In this document: in pieces, positions 8,957 to 18,608 of the stretch | Layout: the number at the start of each line of letters is the position of its first letter | Position numbering within the stretch: the first letter of the stretch is position 1 | Assembly: GCF_905120345.1 (NCBI RefSeq) | Contig: NZ_CAJHOA010000003.1 | Location: forward strand, 310,001-374,000 | DNA from: Denitrificimonas caeni | GTDB taxonomy: Bacteria > Pseudomonadota > Gammaproteobacteria > Pseudomonadales > Pseudomonadaceae | Direction: 5' to 3' | DNA length: 64,000 bases | Translations under genes and position numbers: made by a program | The notes under the pieces: model-generated | What the model saw: the letters and a program-made list of their open reading frames with translations, nothing else | The model's database searches: none | Told to the model about the DNA's origin: nothing

Positions 8957-10117
8957 ATGCTTTTAGACATTCACACACTGTTGGTTGCGGTGGCATTGGT
9001 CACGGCATTTTGCGCAGGCGCCAGACTTTTACTTTGGCGGATGCATTTGGCTATCCCGGGGTTGGGTCTTTGGGCTTTGGCCGGTGTTTGTAGTGTCATT
9101 ACGTTTAGCTTGATCTTGCTATATGGGATATTTTATTGGCCGCCAGCTTTATCCATCGCACAATTATTTATAATCGTTGCTCTGGGTCTAAGTTGGGAGG
9201 GTTTTCGACGCTTCCTTGATAAGCCGCCCTTAACACCTTGGTTGTTGGCAGGTGTTGCGGTGATTGGGTTAATTTGGCTTGTAATAGCACAAGCTCAGTA
9301 TTCAGTTGCAGCCAAAGCCGCCAGTAATGCTGTTCTGGTGGCGGTGTTATCGATAGTGATTGCCCGTGTTTTACTCCTATCGCCGCAACAAAACACACCT
9401 GCAGTACGTGTTACCGGATATGTTTATGCGATCAATGCCGCAGTTTTTTTGTTACGCGCGGTTGTCGCCCATCAGCACCCAGAAATAGCCGATCCAGTGG
9501 ACCCCAACGGCGTTGCGGCGTATATGCTGCTTTGGTTGTTATGCTCGATTATTGCTATCACGCTTGGGATGGTCTTGATGACCGCTGAGCGCCTCCAAGC
9601 AGATCTCAACAACCAAGCGAATCATGATCCCTTAACCGGTGCACTTAATCGACGCTCCTGTGATTTGCTGTATGACAAGGCCATCGCCCACGCTCGGCGC
9701 CACCAGCTCCCGCTAAGCGTGTTAATGATGGATCTCGATGAGTTCAAAAAAGTGAATGACTACTTAGGTCATTCGCTTGGTGATAAAGTTTTATGCCGGT
9801 TCGTTGCTGTCGCGCAGAAAATACTGAGAGAGGACGATACGTTTTGTCGCTTTGGTGGTGAGGAGTTTGTCGCTGTATTGCCAAACACTTCCGCTCAAGC
9901 AGCCTTGGCTGCAGCCAATCGATTGCGTAACGCCTTTGAAATAAACTCAGCTTTAATAGAAACTAAAAAGCGTCATCAGCCCTTTACGTTGACTGTCAGT
10001 ATTGGGATTGCCGAATTGCAAGCCGATGAGGATTTCGAAAGCCTTCTGCGCCGTGCCGATAGCGCTTTATATCTGGCCAAAGATAATGGCCGTAACCGTT
10101 GCGAGATTGCGGTATAA
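8957..10117 (+). CDS. Membrane diguanylate cyclase (7TM + GGDEF)
   Basis: This protein makes cyclic di-GMP from two GTP. The first 210 residues form about seven transmembrane helices, an unclassified membrane sensor, followed by a GGDEF domain starting NHDPLTGALNRRS near residue 223. The active-site loop is GGEEF at 300-304, which is catalytically competent. An RxxD product-inhibition site (R291-E-D-D294) sits exactly five residues ahead of it, so feedback inhibition is expected. It is separated from smc by 181 bases and probably has its own promoter. There is no EAL domain, so it should be a synthase only. The signal it senses cannot be told from the sequence. Confidence 0.88.
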   Translation: MLLDIHTLLVAVALVTAFCAGARLLLWRMHLAIPGLGLWALAGVCSVITFSLILLYGIFYWPPALSIAQLFIIVALGLSWEGFRRFLDKPPLTPWLLAGVAVIGLIWLVIAQAQYSVAAKAASNAVLVAVLSIVIARVLLLSPQQNTPAVRVTGYVYAINAAVFLLRAVVAHQHPEIADPVDPNGVAAYMLLWLLCSIIAITLGMVLMTAERLQADLNNQANHDPLTGALNRRSCDLLYDKAIAHARRHQLPLSVLMMDLDEFKKVNDYLGHSLGDKVLCRFVAVAQKILREDDTFCRFGGEEFVAVLPNTSAQAALAAANRLRNAFEINSALIETKKRHQPFTLTVSIGIAELQADEDFESLLRRADSALYLAKDNGRNRCEIAV

Positions 10118-10270
10118 AGACTTCTTAAGTCTCGGCCAGTTTATAGTGATTTAATCGGCTAAGAGGACTTTATAGCCTAGCGCAAAGCCTGAGTAGCATA
10201 AGAATTCAGCTTCAGTTAAGCGCGACCAGTGATAATTTTAGTTTCAGATTATCCTTGTAAGGAATTTAAA

Positions 10271-10915
10271 ATGGATACCCGAGGCTTGCTTGATCAACTA
10301 CTAGGCGCCGGAAAATCATTACTTAACAAAAGCGGAGTGACCACTCCCGACGGGAACATCAGCGACTATGGCAAGGGCGCGGCTACGGGGGGATTGATTG
10401 GTCTGCTGCTGGGCAGTAAAACAGGTCGCAAGCTGGCGGCTTACGGCGGTCTTGCCGCTTTGGCTGCTATGGCGTGGCGTGCTTACAATAAAAAGCCCTC
10501 CGCAGCGACCTCTAGCGTCTCGCCGCTATCATCGGTAAACAGTCAGACTGAGAGTCGAGTCGTACTGCGTGCGGTTTTGGCGGCGGCGCGGGTTGATGGT
10601 CATATCGACAAACGTGAACGTGCTCTGATCGATCAAGAGATTGCTCGCTGTGGTGGTGATGCGTCGTTACGAACCTGGATAGAGACGCAGCTGAGCGCGC
10701 CGCTGGACCCGCAGGCGATTGCCAGCGAAGTAGCGGGAGACCCGCTACTGGCCAGCGAAGTTTATCTCGCTAGTGTGTTGGTGATTGGCAGTGCCGATTT
10801 TCTCGAGCGTAGCTATCTTGACCGCCTTGCCGAGCATCTCAATTTGGATGCAGAGCTGCAACAGCGCCTAGAGAGTGAAGCGATTAGCGGTCAAGTCTAT
10901 TTAGCCGCGCGCTAG
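10271..10915 (+). CDS. DUF533 (YebE-like, TerB-fold) inner-membrane-associated protein
   Basis: A 214-residue protein of the DUF533 family, known in E. coli as YebE, whose molecular function is not established. The N-terminus (MDTRGLLDQLLGAGKSLL) and the Gly-rich hydrophobic stretch around residues 42-70 (ATGGLIGLLLGSKTGRKLAAYGG) are typical. The C-terminal 130 residues are the helical TerB-like part, with AARVDGHIDKRERALID near the start, a metal-binding-like acidic motif in this fold. I chose ATG 10271 because AAGGAA lies 6-12 bases before it. A GTG at 10229 would add 14 residues without a ribosome binding site. The gene stands alone. Confidence 0.82.
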   Translation: MDTRGLLDQLLGAGKSLLNKSGVTTPDGNISDYGKGAATGGLIGLLLGSKTGRKLAAYGGLAALAAMAWRAYNKKPSAATSSVSPLSSVNSQTESRVVLRAVLAAARVDGHIDKRERALIDQEIARCGGDASLRTWIETQLSAPLDPQAIASEVAGDPLLASEVYLASVLVIGSADFLERSYLDRLAEHLNLDAELQQRLESEAISGQVYLAAR

Positions 10916-11042
10916 GGGTATGGCAAGCCTAGTGACGACATGAGTCGCTCAGCGTTGGTAATTTTCCCGCGTATTACCGACTGCCTCAGCAAACCTGTTA
11001 GATTAAAACTGATGCTTTAATTTAAAACAAAAGGTAATGCAC

Positions 11043-11300
11043 ATGAAAATTACTATGGAAATAGATATGAGCCCAGAAGAAGTCAGAAAAGTGATGGGCC
11101 TGCCTGATGTTGAACCCATGCAAAAGGAATTGATGGCAAAGATGCAGGAGAAAATGAATACCTATGTCGATGAAATGAGCGATCCTGAAATGTTTATGAA
11201 GCGCATCATGCCGATGGGCATACAAGGTATGGATCAGGTTCAGGAGTTCTTTTCGCGCGTTGCTAATGCGGCTGCAGATAAAAAAGACAATAAGTCTTAG
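11043..11300 (+). CDS. DUF6489-like small acidic protein
   Basis: An 85-residue protein beginning MKITMEIDMSPEEVRKVMGLPDVEPMQ, the pattern of the DUF6489 family found in many Pseudomonas and Sphingomonas genomes, with no known function. It is Met-rich (about 15%) and predicted helical, and has no signal peptide or membrane segment. The start at 11043 is preferred over the ATG two codons earlier (11037) because the family begins MKI and AAAGG lies at a good distance. It is a single-gene unit followed by an inverted repeat at 11334-11359. Confidence 0.72.
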   Translation: MKITMEIDMSPEEVRKVMGLPDVEPMQKELMAKMQEKMNTYVDEMSDPEMFMKRIMPMGIQGMDQVQEFFSRVANAAADKKDNKS

Positions 11301-11333
11301 GGTGAAAATGCTTAAAATGAAGGGTCGATACCG

Positions 11334-11359
11334 GCCTATCGGACGTCATTCCGATAGGC
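11334..11359. repeat. Inverted repeat, possible weak terminator
   Basis: GCCTATCGG (11334-11342) pairs perfectly with CCGATAGGC (11351-11359) across an 8-base loop. No clear T-run follows on the + strand, so an intrinsic terminator is possible but not typical. Confidence 0.45.
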
Positions 11360-11450
11360 TCTGAGTGCTTATCCAACTTTATGATCGCTCGTATTATTGG
11401 ACGACTCTGCAGTTAATGCTTGATAACTCATCCGACAAGGCACTGTCTCT

Positions 11451-12665
11451 ATGACCGAATTCAAACCACTTGCTGGTCTATCATTGGATCGACTTCGCAC
11501 TATTGAAAGCCACATTGATCGCCACTATATCCAACCTGGAAAATTGCCCGGTACCCTGACACTGGTTGCCCAGCGAGGTGAGATTGCCTATATAAAAGCG
11601 CAGGGGATGATGGATGTTGAGCGCAATAAGGCGATGTGCCGAGATACTATTTTTCGCATCTATTCCATGACCAAGCCAATCACCTCTATTGCCATGATGC
11701 AGCTTTACGAGCAAGGGCGGTTTTTGCTGGACGATCCGGTGCACCGCTATATTCCGGCATGGAAAAATCTGCAAGTTTACAAAAGTGGTGTCTACCCTGA
11801 TTTCATCACCACACCTGCAACCCGCGTCATGACCATTCGTGACCTGCTCACGCATACGTCAGGACTGACCTACGGGTTTATGCAACGCACCAACGTGGAC
11901 GCTGCCTATCGCCAATTGGGGCTTGATGGTAGCGAGGGTTTAACCTTAGAGGCACTGGTTAGCCAGCTGGCGGAACTGCCGTTAGAGTTTTCACCGGGTA
12001 CGGCCTGGAATTATTCCGTTGCTACGGATGTGTTGGGTTATCTGGTGCAAATACTGGCCGATCAGCCCTTTGACGAGTATCTACGCGAGCGTATCTTCGA
12101 GCCTCTGGGTATGGTCGACACCGGCTTTCAGGTGGCTGATGCTCAGCTTGAACGTTTCGCGGCCTGCTATCAGTATGAGGCTGGCAATCAATTCAAGCTG
12201 CAGGACGATCCAGCGATATCGCCTTTCCGCCGCAAAGGAACCTTTCTGTCTGGCGGCGGTGGGCTGGTCTCGACTATTGACGATTATTTCCATTTTGCCC
12301 AAGCGCTCTGTCAAGGAGGGGCGTTGCAGGGACAGCGGATTATTGGTCGCAAAACACTCGAGTTCATGCGCAGCAACCACTTACCCGGTCATCAAGATTT
12401 GCCCAGTCTCTCCGTCGGATCGTTCAGTGAGGCACCTTACGCTGGGAGTGGCTTTGGCCTAGGCTTTTCGGTAAAGACTGACGTTGCTAAATCTCAGATC
12501 AACGGGTCGGTTGGCGAATACGGTTGGGGTGGTATGGCGAGTACCAATTTCTTTATCGATCCGGTCGAGGAGCTGGTGATGATTTTCATGACGCAACTTA
12601 TTCCCTCATCGTCCTACCCCATCCGCCAAGAATTGCGGGCTATAGTGAATGGCGCGTTGATATAA
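11451..12665 (+). CDS. EstB-like serine hydrolase, class C beta-lactamase fold
   Basis: A 404-residue penicillin-binding-protein-like serine hydrolase, closest in layout to EstB-type carboxylesterases (family VIII). The nucleophile motif S-M-T-K is at S72-K75, and the YxN-equivalent Y188-S-V is in the W-N-Y-S-V-A segment. A W-G-G box (YGWGGMAST) near residue 361 replaces the KTG motif, which is characteristic of esterases rather than true beta-lactamases. There is no signal peptide, so it is probably cytoplasmic. Other landmarks are [14 protein letters not shown] and [14 protein letters not shown], conserved in the Beta-lactamase domain. The substrate is unknown. It converges on pqiC, 110 bases away. 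Confidence 0.85.
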   Translation: MTEFKPLAGLSLDRLRTIESHIDRHYIQPGKLPGTLTLVAQRGEIAYIKAQGMMDVERNKAMCRDTIFRIYSMTKPITSIAMMQLYEQGRFLLDDPVHRYIPAWKNLQVYKSGVYPDFITTPATRVMTIRDLLTHTSGLTYGFMQRTNVDAAYRQLGLDGSEGLTLEALVSQLAELPLEFSPGTAWNYSVATDVLGYLVQILADQPFDEYLRERIFEPLGMVDTGFQVADAQLERFAACYQYEAGNQFKLQDDPAISPFRRKGTFLSGGGGLVSTIDDYFHFAQALCQGGALQGQRIIGRKTLEFMRSNHLPGHQDLPSLSVGSFSEAPYAGSGFGLGFSVKTDVAKSQINGSVGEYGWGGMASTNFFIDPVEELVMIFMTQLIPSSSYPIRQELRAIVNGALI

Positions 12666-12776
12666 AAGGTACCATTGCCTGGTTGCGGTTTATATCAATG
12701 CGCTTTTGTTTAGCATCTGAGTCAATCTTTTTTACTGCGAAAACAATACTTACAGCCTCAATAAGTAACGCGCTTA

Positions 12777-13403
12777 TTAGCGACTGCCCAACGTATCTTC
12801 TGCCAATGCGGCGGCCAGTTGTTCACTCACTTGATCCCACGCGGCTGCTAAGGTGCGCACGAGGGCCGGATAGCCGTCGGCGAGTAGTGGCTGCACAATC
12901 TTAAAGTTTTCTTGCTTGAGTAACTGGCCATTCTCGTCTAACAACAGCCATTGGCCTTGGACTAGCGCACTGCCGTCATAACGTCCTTGAAAACCATTGA
13001 CGCTGACTCGGATTTCCCGCTGCGCTAAGCCCGCTTGCAGTGGTTGTCCTTTAGCGATGATTTGCGCGCGCGGCAGGCTTAATGTGAGTCGCTGCTGTAG
13101 CTGCTGTTGTAATTGGATAGCGATGTCTTCGGCCCAGAGGTGTTGCTGCGCTTGATGCACTTCAATATCATTCAGTGCCATCACTATCCCAGCATTATCC
13201 AGTAAGCCTGTCAGGCGAATGGGAGCGATAGCCACAGCTAAGGCGCTGGAATACTGCTGCTGCGGAGTGCTGGCGGGCAATATATAGGTGCTGGGCTGAA
13301 CCGTTTTGCTGGCACAGCCGGCAATCAGCAATAGGGTGACTCCTGCGAGTAGAGCGCGCGAGCCAGTTAATGCGACTCGGTTAATCAGTGCACAAAAACT
13401 CAT
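12777..13403 (-). CDS. pqiC: PqiC-type outer-membrane lipoprotein
   Basis: An ABC-type transport auxiliary lipoprotein of 208 residues. The signal peptide ends in the lipobox L-L-I-A-G-C with the lipidated cysteine at residue 30. PqiC anchors the PqiB tunnel at the outer membrane in the Pqi intermembrane lipid transport system. The start overlaps the pqiB stop by 4 bases. It is the last gene of pqiABC. Confidence 0.85.
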   Translation of the reverse strand: MSFCALINRVALTGSRALLAGVTLLLIAGCASKTVQPSTYILPASTPQQQYSSALAVAIAPIRLTGLLDNAGIVMALNDIEVHQAQQHLWAEDIAIQLQQQLQQRLTLSLPRAQIIAKGQPLQAGLAQREIRVSVNGFQGRYDGSALVQGQWLLLDENGQLLKQENFKIVQPLLADGYPALVRTLAAAWDQVSEQLAAALAEDTLGSR

Positions 13404-15040
13404 GGTTTAGCCCTCGGTTGTGGGTCTTCAGTGAGTGTCTTATTGAAAATAAGCGCATTAGGTTGATTGCTTAAGGTGCGGATCACCGGCTGCATCTCTT
13501 GCATAAGCTTTTCTAGACGAGATAAGCTTTGCGTCAGTTCATTATAGCCTTGTGAGTCGGGTGCAAATCCGCTCAATGTGTCGCGCAGCTGGCGTATGCT
13601 GGCATCGATATGCTTGGGCATCTGGCTTATGGCAGGATCGGCCAGCAGTTGATCGACCGAGGCGGCAATGCTATTTACCTTCTCCATGGTCTGTTGCGTG
13701 CTGACCAGCGTTTTGTCCAGCGAGGCTATAACCGGCTCAACGTTGAGATGATTCAGCTTATCCAGCAGGTTAGAGACCTTTTGCTCGATTTGTGCAAAAC
13801 CGGCCGAGATGGTTGGGAAAACCGGCAGCTCGGCAAAGCTCATCGGCTTAAATGGCAGCGCCTCTTTATAGAAGTTAAGATCCACAAATAAAGCACCGGT
13901 CAGCAAGTTGCCAGATTTAAGTGTGGCGCGCATACCATGTTTAACCATCTTGTCGAGTCGGCTGGCCCATGCCTTTAGATCGGTGTCTTGCGACTCGTCA
14001 TTGTCAAAACGTTGTGGCTCAATGCGGATCAGTACTGGAATTGCAAAGCGGCTCAGAGAGTCGGGTTGGGGGGCAGTAAAGTTCCATGGCACACTGATTA
14101 CTGTTCCGATGCGTACGCCTCGATACTCGACCGGGGCATTATCACTTAAGCCACGCACCGTATCATCGACCAACAATACATACTCTAAATAGTCATTATA
14201 ATGGCCTTCTTGGGCACTTTTTTCGTCACTAAATAAGACATAGTCGGCATCTTCTTTGGCTTGACTGCCCATGGGGGAATTGCTGGCGACGCCAAAGGTG
14301 ATACCGCCACTGATTAACGACTCTAATGACGCCATATTGACGCTAAACCCTTGTGAGTCTAATGAAATGTCGAGCCCAGAGGTGGTCCAAAAGCGGGTGT
14401 TGCTGGTGACTAAGATTTCATACGGTGATTGAATATAAAGGCGGTGGTGCATTTCGCGCAGTTCAGGATCAAAGCGGCTGTCTTCCACTCGGCCAACGGT
14501 GTAACCCTGGTAGGAGACGGCGTCACCAATACGCACTGAGCTACCCACATGGCTGGTTAAGTTAATCCGTAGACCCGGTGCATCAGCTGGGGCAATGGGA
14601 GGGTTTTCTAGCACGGTAAACTCATCTTGTTTCTCTGTACTGTTGCCCGGTAATAACTGAATATAAGCACCGGACAGCACAGTCCCTAAACCACTCACGC
14701 CTTCAAGGCCGATGCGCGGTTTCTCCACCCAAAACTGGGTATCTTTATTGAGCATCTCGTCGGCTTGCGGGCTCATGCGGGCAATCAGCACGGCGTGCTT
14801 GAGATCCTTAGATAGACTGACCTTTTCGATTTTACCGATTTCCACGTTGCGGGTTTTAATCAGGGTTTTGCCGGCTTCGATGCCTTCTGCAGTCTCTACG
14901 GTCAGCGTAATGGTCGAGCCTAAGCGGCTGAGGTTGTCATAGAGCATCCAAGCACCGATCAATAAAGCGACGATAGGCACAATCCAGACGGGAGAAAAAG
15001 AGCGCTGAGTCCGCCTTAGAGCATGGGTAGGTTCCGACAT
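13400..15040 (-). CDS. pqiB: PqiB, MCE-domain intermembrane transport protein
   Basis: A 546-residue protein with one N-terminal membrane anchor (VWIVPIVALLIGAWMLYD, about 19-36), then three MCE domains. These start near TLTVETAEGIEAGKTLI, near GLRINLTSHVGSSVRIGDAVSYQGYTVG and near LLVDDTVRGLSDNAPVEYRGVRIG. A long helical C-terminal tail follows (about 430-530), which in PqiB forms the coiled-coil tube across the periplasm. The length equals the E. coli protein (546). It acts with PqiA (inner membrane) and PqiC (outer membrane) in lipid traffic and envelope integrity. The name comes from paraquat induction. It overlaps both neighbours by 1-4 bases, so the operon is tightly coupled. Confidence 0.93.
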   Translation of the reverse strand: MSEPTHALRRTQRSFSPVWIVPIVALLIGAWMLYDNLSRLGSTITLTVETAEGIEAGKTLIKTRNVEIGKIEKVSLSKDLKHAVLIARMSPQADEMLNKDTQFWVEKPRIGLEGVSGLGTVLSGAYIQLLPGNSTEKQDEFTVLENPPIAPADAPGLRINLTSHVGSSVRIGDAVSYQGYTVGRVEDSRFDPELREMHHRLYIQSPYEILVTSNTRFWTTSGLDISLDSQGFSVNMASLESLISGGITFGVASNSPMGSQAKEDADYVLFSDEKSAQEGHYNDYLEYVLLVDDTVRGLSDNAPVEYRGVRIGTVISVPWNFTAPQPDSLSRFAIPVLIRIEPQRFDNDESQDTDLKAWASRLDKMVKHGMRATLKSGNLLTGALFVDLNFYKEALPFKPMSFAELPVFPTISAGFAQIEQKVSNLLDKLNHLNVEPVIASLDKTLVSTQQTMEKVNSIAASVDQLLADPAISQMPKHIDASIRQLRDTLSGFAPDSQGYNELTQSLSRLEKLMQEMQPVIRTLSNQPNALIFNKTLTEDPQPRAKP

Positions 15041-16464
15041 TATAAGTGTTCCTTGGCTGAAGAATGAGGCCGTTGTATTGAGGGCGCGGTGCTTGAGTCA
15101 GTGGTGTTGGGGTTCGGTTGCCAAATGCTGCGCGGATCAAACATCATCGCCGCTAACATGGTTAATATGACTACCGAGGTAAAGGCCAGTGCGGCTGGAC
15201 CAGGGGCAATAGATATTAAGTCGCCGCTGTAGATCAGCGCCACCAAAATCGCCACGACGAACACGTCGACCATCGACCAACGACCAATAAACTCGGTAAT
15301 ACGATATAAGCGGTTACGGGTTAAGCGACTCATGGGCTGTTGTTGTCGTTGCACGACAAAACATAACCATAATAAAGACAGCATTTTCCCGACCGGCACA
15401 ACGATACTGGCAATCAGGATCACTAAAGCTATCGGCCAATCACCACTTTGAAAAAACAACAGCACGCCGGCTAAAATCGTTGACGGTTCTGTGCTGCCTA
15501 ACGAGGTGGAGATCATAATGGGATATACGTTCGCCGGTATAAACATCACTATGGCTGCCCCGAGTAAGGCCAGCGTGGTTTGTGTATTGACGCCCTGATA
15601 AGGATGCAGTGGTTCGTCACAGCGCTCACAACGCCCACCGGCAGTAATAGGGTTAACCAAACCGCAAGTGTTACAACCGGTCAGACCTTGCGGAGCGGCG
15701 GCCTGACCTAAGAGGCCGCCGGTTGGCGCCATAGGTGTCGAGTCGAGTGCTTGCCATAACCAATCGCGGTCTACGGATTGGCTGGTGAACAATAACAAGA
15801 GCGCATAGCCACACACTGTCCAAAAGGATAAGCCCAGCTCAACCTCAGCCATACCAACAATTTTTATCATGCTCACTAGAGTGCCGATCACAAAGACATC
15901 GGCCATCATCCACGGCGTGACATAGTTCAACATGCGCGCGAGGAGTGGGCTTTTCGGTAATGGCTGACCGCGAATAATGCCGACACACAGCCAGCTCAGT
16001 GCTGTTAAGTACAGTAGCGGCAAAATAAGCACGGTGAGCAAGATAATCAAAGCGACCAAGGATTGATTAAAACTCAGCAAGGAAGACACCGTCTCCGAGA
16101 GTTCAATCCCATTGCCGAACCCTTGCAGACTAAAGCCCAGAAAAGGAAACGACAGCGACAACCCCAGCATAATGAGAGTCGCAATGGCCAAGGCTAGACT
16201 GCGCTCAGCCGCATTGGCCTGGCGGCGTACCAAGGTGTGATTGCAGCGTGGACAGTCAGCTTTCTCTCCAGTCTTCAGTGGGGGCAAGGCCAGCAATAAG
16301 TCGCATTCGTGACACACTCTGAGGCGGCGCCGAGAAACGCTGCTCGAGTCGGCAGATCCTCTAGGGCAGGCGTGCGTATCTTCTGTTAATAAAGGGCTCG
16401 TCAATCGTATGTTTCCAGAGTATGGACAGTCAGTCAGGCGTATTAGGGCAGTGTCACTCTGCAC
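15040..16464 (-). CDS. pqiA: PqiA, inner-membrane component of the Pqi lipid transport system
   Basis: The protein has two repeated PqiA modules, each with a zinc-ribbon-like cysteine pair set and four transmembrane helices. The first module carries CHECD and CPRC, the second CNTCG and CERCD. It holds the PqiB tunnel at the inner membrane. The frame begins with GTG at 16464 (474 residues). Most PqiA proteins start only a few residues before CHECD, so the first 45 residues are doubtful, and a TTG about 20 codons downstream is another possibility. It is the first gene of pqiABC. Confidence 0.88.
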   Translation of the reverse strand: MQSDTALIRLTDCPYSGNIRLTSPLLTEDTHACPRGSADSSSVSRRRLRVCHECDLLLALPPLKTGEKADCPRCNHTLVRRQANAAERSLALAIATLIMLGLSLSFPFLGFSLQGFGNGIELSETVSSLLSFNQSLVALIILLTVLILPLLYLTALSWLCVGIIRGQPLPKSPLLARMLNYVTPWMMADVFVIGTLVSMIKIVGMAEVELGLSFWTVCGYALLLLFTSQSVDRDWLWQALDSTPMAPTGGLLGQAAAPQGLTGCNTCGLVNPITAGGRCERCDEPLHPYQGVNTQTTLALLGAAIVMFIPANVYPIMISTSLGSTEPSTILAGVLLFFQSGDWPIALVILIASIVVPVGKMLSLLWLCFVVQRQQQPMSRLTRNRLYRITEFIGRWSMVDVFVVAILVALIYSGDLISIAPGPAALAFTSVVILTMLAAMMFDPRSIWQPNPNTTDSSTAPSIQRPHSSAKEHL

Positions 16465-16553
16465 TTTACTTGCACAGGTTTTTTATACTGCGGGTATTAT
16501 CCGGTGTTTTATAGATCAATGACATAGGTAAGACGACAAGTGACTGAAAATGT

Positions 16554-16569
16554 CCGCATCTAGATGCGG
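16554..16569. repeat. 16-bp perfect palindrome between pqiA and the next gene
   Basis: CCGCATCTAGATGCGG is fully self-complementary without a loop. It lies 90 bases upstream of the pqiA frame in a 233-base gene-free gap, so it is a candidate operator or half of a cruciform site. No regulator is assigned. Confidence 0.4.
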
Positions 16570-16697
16570 GCCTGCGCAGTTGCGGTTGTCATTAAATCTG
16601 GGTAACGATCTATCATTACTTTCCTAACAGAAAGGATAAAGCATTACTTATTGCATCAAAAAAGAGAAACTAAAGTAGTGTTTTACGTTCGTTTTTC

Positions 16698-17183
16698 TCA
16701 TTCTGCTTTTGCATCTTCTTTTGTGTTGCTGCGGTTCGACTCGTCGGCAGTTGCCAGCGGGCGAACCCGGATTTTCCAAGAGTCCGTTGCCTTGACCTCA
16801 ATATAGAAGCGGCCGCCCTCGTGCATCCTGATTTTGCCTTCACCTGGGCCTGAGCTATATGTATTCACCAATTCGCCGCTATCGGCATTGAAGACATACA
16901 CCACAAAGATCACGCTGGCGCTGTGAAATTCAAGTTGGAAGCCTTCCTGACTTTCAAAAATGGGTGTGTTTTCGCGACCGTTGCCATGGAAATCAAAACT
17001 AAAATAGTGGTCAACTGCGTGGTCGTAACATGCCAGTCGCGCTTTGTCTTCAGTATGCAGGCGACAACCGTGCAACGCTGTAATACCTTCATCGCCGACT
17101 GCGCTCTCTGCTGCTGACGTTGCGTCGACGACTGTCAGCATCAGCAAGGCAGCAGTGAGGGCACAAACCAGTATTTTGCTCAT
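16698..17183 (-). CDS. Exported protein with an RLACYD motif, unknown function
   Basis: A 161-residue protein with a clear signal peptide (MSKILVCALTAALLMLTVVDATSAAES). The mature part begins with a Cys-containing HGCRLHTEDKARLACYD segment. This C...RLACYD pattern occurs at the N-terminus of several periplasmic protein families, including the T6SS-linked VasI/TagO group. No T6SS gene is nearby, so I take it only as a fold hint. The rest looks like beta strands (FQLEFHSASVIFVVYVFNADSG; GGRFYIEVKAT). I chose ATG 17183 with AAGG in front. The longer frame from 17285 has no signal peptide at its start. Confidence 0.62.
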   Translation of the reverse strand: MSKILVCALTAALLMLTVVDATSAAESAVGDEGITALHGCRLHTEDKARLACYDHAVDHYFSFDFHGNGRENTPIFESQEGFQLEFHSASVIFVVYVFNADSGELVNTYSSGPGEGKIRMHEGGRFYIEVKATDSWKIRVRPLATADESNRSNTKEDAKAE

Positions 17184-17441
17184 AACCTTATCCCCAGTTG
17201 TTGTGCCTGTTGTTGTATTGTTGTCATTACAAAGCACCATCGATAGCAGGTAAATCCAACCATGGGGGGGATTCGCTGAGACCAAAGTTGCGTACCTGCT
17301 AGAGATTTCTGTCGAGAGCGTGCGTGCGCTGCAACTGGAAAGATTGAAGAATGATTCAATCCGTGTTTAATAACGTACAGCAGAGCATGCTTGTTCTTTT
17401 TGTGCTGTGCCAAGTTAGCAAAGGTTATACGAGGTATTCTC

Positions 17442-17771
17442 TTGAAAACGGCTAGGAACATAGTGTTCTTTTGGGGAACTGTTTTTGTATTTCTGTTTGG
17501 CTTTCCTATTGTCGGGATTCTCTGTGCACTGCAGTTATCCTCTTGGTTGGGCTGTGAGCTATCCGCTAGGGGCGCGTCTGTCTGCATGTTATGGGGATGG
17601 GATATAGGTGAGCGTCTGTATGTGTATGTCATTCCTATGATCGGCTCACTGCTTACGCCTATAGCTTTAGTCATGGGGTTTTGGGATGTTTTGCTGGCCT
17701 GGGCTGCTCTGGTGGTACTCTTGCATATGCTGTGGCGCAACAACGTTAAGAACGCTAACAGCACACTGTAG
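17442..17771 (+). CDS. Small membrane protein, unknown function
   Basis: About 109 residues with three hydrophobic segments (IVFFWGTVFVFLFGFPIVGILCAL; YVYVIPMIGSLLTPIALVMGF; VLLAWAALVVLLHMLW) and a Cys pair between the first two. I recognise no family. I prefer the TTG at 17442 because GAGGT lies 6 bases ahead. The ATG at 17391 would add 17 residues and has no ribosome binding site. The gene is divergent from the exported protein at 16698-17183. Confidence 0.5.
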   Translation: MKTARNIVFFWGTVFVFLFGFPIVGILCALQLSSWLGCELSARGASVCMLWGWDIGERLYVYVIPMIGSLLTPIALVMGFWDVLLAWAALVVLLHMLWRNNVKNANSTL

Positions 17772-17912
17772 TGCGTGCTCGGTGCATGCGCTTTTGCTAG
17801 GCTATTGCGTAGCCGTATTTTTAACAGATGCTATCTACGCTTTCTGTATTTAGCTCTCAGCTGGTATTTTCCGCTAGACTAGCGGTTTAAATATCCTGCA
17901 GTTGTTACTTTT

Positions 17913-18608
17913 ATGAGTGCTTTATCTTCGTCCAATGGCCAACGTTTTTGGCTGGGCGCTTTGCATATTATTCCGCTGTGCTTAGCCGTATTCCCTTGGG
18001 GCGTATTGACGGGATCCATGGCGGTGAGCCAGGGGTTTACGCCGCTACAAAGTATTGGCTTGTCGGTGTTTTTATTTGCTGGGGCTGCGCAGTTGGTCAC
18101 CATCAGTATGGTGGCGGCGGGCAGTGGCTTTGTCGCCATTTGCTTAACCATTCTGGTGATTACCGCGCAGCATTTACTCTATGCGCTGATTTTGCGCGAG
18201 CATGTTTCAAGTCTGCCGTTAAAAAAGCGCCTGCCAGTCGCCTTTTTACTGACCGATGAGTTATTTGCCTTAAGTGTCGGCAAAAAATCCTACGACTTTG
18301 CTTATTTAATGGGCGCAGGTTTATGTTTTTATTTGGCGTGGATTGGCTTTACCCTGATCGGTGTCGTGCTAGCTGCTTCAGTGCCTAACCTTGCTGACTA
18401 CCATCTAGACTTCTCGATTGTCGCCACTTTTATCGCTATTGTCGTGCCGATGATTAAACGTCTCAGCAGTTTAGTGGGTGTGGTGATTGCGCTGATGCTG
18501 TCGTTAGTGCTCAGCAGTTTAGCGGTACCCGGTGCGATCGTTATTGCCGGGCTACTGGGCATGCTCTGTGCCGTGGGCGTGGCGCGTTGGCGCGGTGAAG
18601 CGCTATGA
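17913..18608 (+). CDS. azlC: AzlC-family branched-chain amino-acid export permease
   Basis: A 231-residue inner-membrane protein of the AzlC (LIV-E) family. The conserved features are LAVFPWGVLTGSMAVSQGFT near the N-terminus, the FAGAAQLV motif near residue 55, and VITAQHLLYALILREH near residue 80. It should form a two-subunit exporter for branched-chain or similar amino acids with AzlD, whose gene overlaps by 4 bases (ATGA). The family includes YgaZ of E. coli (valine/methionine export). No linked Lrp-type regulator is present. Confidence 0.87.
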   Translation: MSALSSSNGQRFWLGALHIIPLCLAVFPWGVLTGSMAVSQGFTPLQSIGLSVFLFAGAAQLVTISMVAAGSGFVAICLTILVITAQHLLYALILREHVSSLPLKKRLPVAFLLTDELFALSVGKKSYDFAYLMGAGLCFYLAWIGFTLIGVVLAASVPNLADYHLDFSIVATFIAIVVPMIKRLSSLVGVVIALMLSLVLSSLAVPGAIVIAGLLGMLCAVGVARWRGEAL